From the NCBI RefSeq assembly GCF_010389155.1, contig NC_057767.1, positions 24,811,723 through 24,875,722 on the forward strand: DNA of 64,000 nucleotides, written 5' to 3'. A program made the position numbers and the translations under genes. The notes under the pieces are model-generated. The model made no database searches. It was given only the letters and a program-made list of their open reading frames with translations, and was not told where the DNA came from. The DNA comes from Erigeron canadensis. Lineage: Eukaryota > Streptophyta > Magnoliopsida > Asterales > Asteraceae. Below, piece by piece: positions 62,453-64,000 of this stretch (its first letter is position 1; each line of letters begins with the position of its first letter).

Positions 62453-63061
62453 ATGAAAACTATGAGCCTAGATAGAGTAAAAGAGGCAAAGACTTTGCTT
62501 GGAAAATTAAATGAAACACTAGTTGCTCATCAACAGTCGATAAACAGTCATTGGGATACACTTGATAAAGTTACTAGCTGGATAAAGTATTTTGAAGATC
62601 GACTCGCAGCTTTGGCATCTAGGGGGAGAGTAGTGATCCCTTCTGATGCTTGTAAGGTTGGGTATTCTTCTGGTAATGATCGGCCGAATGATAAAGACGA
62701 TGATCCTAATGAATCTAGAGGTCGTGAGATGCCAAAGTGCTCGACATCTCATGCTCGAGGTGTTGCTACCACTCAGGGGGAGTCTGATGCATCTAGAAGC
62801 AAAAGGAGCTCTGGAAAATCTCATGTTGTTATCCTTGATGATGAGGTTGAGACTTCTAAAGCAGTAGGAAGTGAAAGGGTATCTGAAGGCCTTCCTGTTG
62901 ATAAGGAAGTGGACTTAGATCAAATCATCTCTAATGATGAGATCATTGGTACTGAAGATGTTGTGGCTGATGTTGTTGAAGTTGTTTATCAACAAACTAA
63001 ATCTGTAAAGGCCACTAAAGATTCTCTGAGTAGAAAGATACGAAAGAAAGTTTTTTCGTGA
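62453..63061 (+). pseudogene. Retroelement-type ORF, acidic and Ser-rich C-terminal part
   Basis: A 202-codon open frame starts with a helical stretch (VKEAKTLLGKLNETLVAHQQS) that could form a coiled coil, then low-complexity charged sequence with Ser, Asp, Glu and Lys, and ends at a TGA near 63059. In the second frame, the text just before it has EKRKRNDSKEEDENYEPR followed by a stop. It is probably one broken reading frame with the pieces up- and downstream. Confidence 0.45.
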
Positions 63062-63558
63062 AGGAATCACTGATGAAGAATGTTCTGAACGGAAGATTAA
63101 GAAAGCTTCAAAGATTCTTTACATAAACAAGTTGAAAGATTCTTCATTACCAAGCACTGGTGGACGTATTTTGAGTTTCTTTTGGGATTATGAAATACGT
63201 GTGTTTGCTGTGAAAAGAACTTCTGGGGTGATGTATTTTAGACCAAATAAGATAGCATTGAGTACTTTACCGAAAAGGGATTTTGTTGATATTACAAAAG
63301 TTCCTTTTTTATAGTAAAAGTCCACGTGCTGATCATCTTGTTGATATGATGAAATATGAAACAAGTACCGGTAATTTTCAGAATTTTCGTCCTCAGAAGG
63401 GTCAACGGTTGATTAAGCCAAATGAAGTCGACCCGATTACTAAGAAGCCGAAAGGACGAGTGGTTTTTAATGAAATTCAATGCTTAAAAGAAGTTCCGAT
63501 GAAGAAGTTTAAGCCGAATATTTTGTTAAAAATGAAATTTTGGAGAATGGATGTATAA
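63062..63558 (+). pseudogene. Retroelement-type ORF, last part
   Basis: Two frames carry protein-like text: SFFWDYEIRVFAVKRTSGVMYF with DFVDITKVPF up to 63314, then RADHLVDMMKYETSTGNFQNF and PKGRVVFNEIQCLKEV up to the TAA at 63556. The frames meet near 63300 with a single shift. Aromatic-rich WDYEIRVFAVKR followed by a YF-rich loop resembles the C-terminal module of the same Asteraceae protein group, by recall. Confidence 0.45.
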
Positions 63559-63572
63559 TAAAGTCAACCTTG

Positions 63573-63637
63573 ACTTTTGACCAAGTCAAGCTCGACTGTT
63601 GACCAAGTCAAGCTCGACCTTTGACCAGGTCGAGCTC
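63573..63637. repeat. 22-bp direct repeat, three copies
   Basis: Three copies of ttgaccaagtcaagctcgac with two spacer bases, the third with two changes (caggtcgagctcg). It directly follows the end of the retroelement-type ORF. Confidence 0.85.
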
Positions 63638-64000
63638 GTGTGATGTCCAAGATGGGCTTTGGTCCATGAAATTCTAGGTCTGTTTAGTCCATTAAGTTTT
63701 AGTATAAATAGAGATTACACCTTATGTTTAAGGTTGATCTCTTAGTTGGTTTTTCGTTTCACATTTTCATATTTCGAACTTGTAATTGCATTTACCGAAG
63801 TAATATACAGTTCCAGTTTGTCCACTTGTGTTCTTGATCATATATTGTGTTGATTGCTAGTGTATAAGATTTTCTGCGCTTATACATTAGATACTTAATC
63901 TCGTGTGATCCGGTGGCAAAAGGGACTTTCAGTTATACTAGACTATTGTAGTAACATACCATACAGATACATATTCTACACTATAATAACATATTATACA
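63638..64000 (+). other. Possible start of an LTR or 3' region, cut by the window end
   Basis: A promoter-like agtataaatagagat at 63701 and downstream AT-rich, polyadenylation-like sequence resemble an LTR with U3 and R regions. No copy of this sequence was seen upstream of the ORF within the window, so the LTR nature is not shown. Confidence 0.3.

Overview
This is a stretch of AT-rich nuclear DNA from a flowering plant. The protein-coding genes use plant-type GT-AG introns, there are no bacterial-style gene clusters, and about half of the window can be assigned to transposable elements. Several repeats (the 3 kb TGTAACA...TGTTACA LTRs, the retroelement-like ORF family at 61 kb, the 30-bp array starting gggaccaaaa) look like those of the daisy family (Asteraceae). 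That assignment rests on recall of family patterns, not on a search.

Two host genes look intact. A xylulose kinase 2 gene (minus strand, 6818 down to 2288) resolves into 11 exons that join in frame to 558 codons, with a TATA box at 7071-7078. A PORR-domain organelle RNA-splicing protein (29856-31115, plus) has a single coding exon and probably an intron in its 5' leader. The other gene-like pieces are relics: a rearranged intron-containing copy of the 3' half of the xylulokinase gene (33837-34820) joined directly to a truncated copia LTR, an RPA-like OB-fold gene fragment inside a Helitron (18347-18946), a FAR1/MULE-like fragment (42961-43671), and the first codons of a TIR-type resistance gene (58805-58882).

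Layout: 0-2.2 kb, CACTA end fragment, foldback element and tandem duplication. 2.2-7.1 kb, xylulokinase gene. 7.1-8.8 kb, inverted repeat and two Helitron 3' ends. 9.3-20.4 kb, two head-to-tail Helitrons; the first holds a Ty3/gypsy-type solo LTR, which itself holds a second solo LTR. 21.1-27.7 kb, full-length Ty1/copia element disabled by two in-frame stops. 29.3-31.2 kb, PORR gene. 33.1-34.8 kb, truncated copia plus xylulokinase pseudogene. 34.9-35.5 kb, ~140-bp A-rich tandem repeat. 36.5 kb, hAT-type element. 38.4-41.3 kb, tandem duplication and three inverted-repeat MITEs. 42.9-48.2 kb, FAR1 relic and a long-TIR element split by another 3 kb solo LTR. 49.7-51.7 kb, CACTA remnant with a dispersed repeat. 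54.3-56.3 kb, short Helitron and second hAT-type element. 60.4-64 kb, 145-bp tandem repeat and a decayed retroelement ORF that runs toward the window end.

The two intact genes share no pathway. What unifies the window is layered transposition: three solo LTRs with perfect 5-bp target-site duplications, Helitrons that carry gene pieces, and a gene fragment next to a retroelement leader. I did not see a clearly new biological system. The strongest leads are the xylulokinase fragment joined to a copia leader, the tandem Helitrons with an RPA-like exon set, and the adjacent long-hairpin elements.
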